NCBI GenBank assembly: GCA_015494535.1 | Contig: WGBC01000091.1 | Coordinates: forward strand, 1 to 36,184 | Reading direction: 5' to 3' | Length of the DNA stretch: 36,184 nt | Source of the DNA: Nitratiruptor sp. | Lineage (GTDB): Bacteria > Campylobacterota > Campylobacteria > Campylobacterales > Nitratiruptoraceae | Shown here: positions 35,381 through 36,184 of the stretch, piece by piece | Layout: the number at the start of each line of letters is the position of its first letter | How positions within the stretch are numbered: position 1 is the stretch's first letter | Made by a program: the position numbers and the translations under genes | The notes under the pieces: generated by a model | Told to the model about the DNA's origin: nothing | Database searches by the model: none | Seen by the model: the letters and a program-made list of their open reading frames with translations, nothing else

Positions 35381-36064
35381 ATGCAGCTATGTATAGCACT
35401 CGATCTTCCCACAAAAGAGCAAAATATAAAATTAGCCAGAGAGCTTAAAGAGTTTCCCATCTGGCTCAAAGTTGGGCTTAGAAGCTATATCAGAGACGGC
35501 AAAGAGTTTATCGATGAGCTTCGCCATATCAACCCAAATGCCAAGATTTTCGCCGATCTCAAACTCTACGACATCCCCAATACCATGGCAGACGCAGCCG
35601 AAGAGCTTGCCAAAATTGGCGTAGAAATGTTCAATATCCACGCAAGTGCCGGAAAAGAGGCGATGCAAGCGGTCATGCAACGCATTGCCGCCTACCACAA
35701 TCGCCCCTTGGTGCTAGCAGTCACCGTCCTTACATCATTTGACGAGAAGAGTTTTCATGCAATCTACAACGACTCAATCGATCACAAAAGCATGCAGTTT
35801 GCAATAGAAGCCTTTCAAGCAGGGCTTGATGGGGTGGTAAGCTCAGTGTATGAGAGCAAAAGAATAAAAGCTGCAACAAGCAAAGACTTCATCACCCTCA
35901 CTCCCGGCATTCGCCCCTTTGGAGAGGCAAGTGACGATCAAAAGCGCGTAGCCGACATCAATACAGCCAAAGAGAACAGCAGCGACATCATCGTGGTAGG
36001 AAGACCCGTTTATAAAGCTAACAACCCCAAAGAGGTGGTGGAGAGAATATTGACAAATATCTAA
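35381..36064 (+). CDS. pyrF: Orotidine 5'-phosphate decarboxylase
   Basis: PyrF decarboxylates OMP to UMP, the last step of de novo pyrimidine synthesis. The 227-residue product has the catalytic Lys-Asp array: Lys30 in WLKVG, then Asp59, Lys61 and Asp64 in [12 protein letters not shown]. The phosphate-binding end includes [17 protein letters not shown] near residue 177 and the [14 protein letters not shown] segment near 205. Length is typical of bacterial PyrF group I. The start ATG 35381 has AAAAAAGG 6 bases upstream. It diverges from mutS7 and is followed 28 bases later by a tRNA gene with its own promoter. Confidence 0.97.
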   Translation: MQLCIALDLPTKEQNIKLARELKEFPIWLKVGLRSYIRDGKEFIDELRHINPNAKIFADLKLYDIPNTMADAAEELAKIGVEMFNIHASAGKEAMQAVMQRIAAYHNRPLVLAVTVLTSFDEKSFHAIYNDSIDHKSMQFAIEAFQAGLDGVVSSVYESKRIKAATSKDFITLTPGIRPFGEASDDQKRVADINTAKENSSDIIVVGRPVYKANNPKEVVERILTNI

Positions 36065-36072
36065 ATTTTTTC

Positions 36073-36078
36073 TATAAT
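36073..36078 (+). promoter_or_regulatory. -10 box of the tRNA-Ser gene
   Basis: A perfect TATAAT lies just after the pyrF stop and 14 bases before the tRNA. Transcription would start near 36085, giving a short leader before the mature 5' end. A T-rich stretch (36066-36071) precedes it. Confidence 0.6.
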
Positions 36079-36092
36079 TTCATCCACTTCAC

Positions 36093-36184
36093 GGACAGGT
36101 GGGTGAGCTGGCTGAAACCACCTCCCTGCTAAGGAGGCGTACCCATTGCGGGTACCGAGGGTTCGAATCCCTCCCTGTCCGCCA
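36093..36184 (+). tRNA. tRNA-Ser(GCU)
   Basis: A full 92-base class II tRNA. The acceptor stem pairs GGACAGG with CCTGTCC, followed by G and an encoded CCA at the window end. The D-stem is GGT/ACC. The anticodon stem CCTCC/GGAGG encloses loop CTGCTAA, with anticodon GCT at 36128-36130, which reads AGC and AGU. The long variable arm has a GTACCC/GGGTAC stem. The T-arm is GAGGG/CCCTC with loop TTCGAAT. Confidence 0.97.

Noticed and set aside
1-36184. CRISPR array, insertion sequence, prophage or attachment site
   Set aside because: No regularly spaced repeats, transposase, integrase or phage genes were seen. The tRNA-Ser at the edge shows no adjoining integrase within this window.

Overview
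The window looks like chromosomal DNA of a Campylobacterota (epsilonproteobacterial) species. The gene block fabZ-lpxA-clpX-mreB-mreC-carB on the minus strand is an order I recall from Campylobacter. Genes are packed with many 1-8 base overlaps, -10 boxes (TATAAT or TACAAT) lack clear -35 boxes, and a MutS7-type MutS with a C-terminal HNH nuclease is present. The content (autotroph-like housekeeping plus an acetate uptake and activation cluster) would fit a free-living, vent-type genus such as Nitratiruptor or a relative. The genus is a guess.

Layout. (1) 1-10066, minus strand: one tightly packed run of ten genes, read as cyclophilin, nadE, Uma2-family protein, queH-like, fabZ, lpxA, clpX, mreB, mreC and carB, with carB cut by the window edge. 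It combines lipid A and fatty acid synthesis, cell shape, proteolysis, NAD synthesis, queuosine synthesis and pyrimidine/arginine precursor supply. (2) 10185-14486, plus strand: a four-gene overlapping operon of FadL-type porin, acyl-CoA/ACP ligase, PanE-like reductase and PPP-type phosphatase. (3) 14526-15010, minus strand: a decayed calcineurin-like phosphoesterase with a frameshift, a nonsense codon and a lost C-terminus. (4) 15123-15659: a small beta-barrel protein. (5) 15676-19183, minus strand: HIT protein, M3 oligopeptidase and EAL-HDOD protein. (6) 19337-24074, plus strand: a chemoreceptor with a sigma-28-like promoter, then a periplasmic thioredoxin-like protein, a Cache histidine kinase and an OmpR-type regulator. 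(7) 24185-31912, plus strand: an acetate module of OprD-like porin, DUF485 protein, ActP, cNMP/CBS/DUF294 protein, DnaQ-like exonuclease and Acs. (8) 31913-35335, minus strand: MutS7-HNH, a Sel1-repeat protein and a membrane zinc ribbon. (9) 35381-36184, plus strand: pyrF and a complete tRNA-Ser(GCU).

The most notable items are the MutS7-HNH fusion with its two small downstream partners, driven from overlapping back-to-back -10 boxes shared with pyrF; the histidine kinase without its usual glycine-rich G1 box; the sigma-28-like promoter of the chemoreceptor; the Uma2 protein embedded in a housekeeping operon; and the broken phosphoesterase. I found no CRISPR array, insertion sequence, prophage or clear horizontally acquired island. 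All gaps between genes are shorter than about 160 bases.
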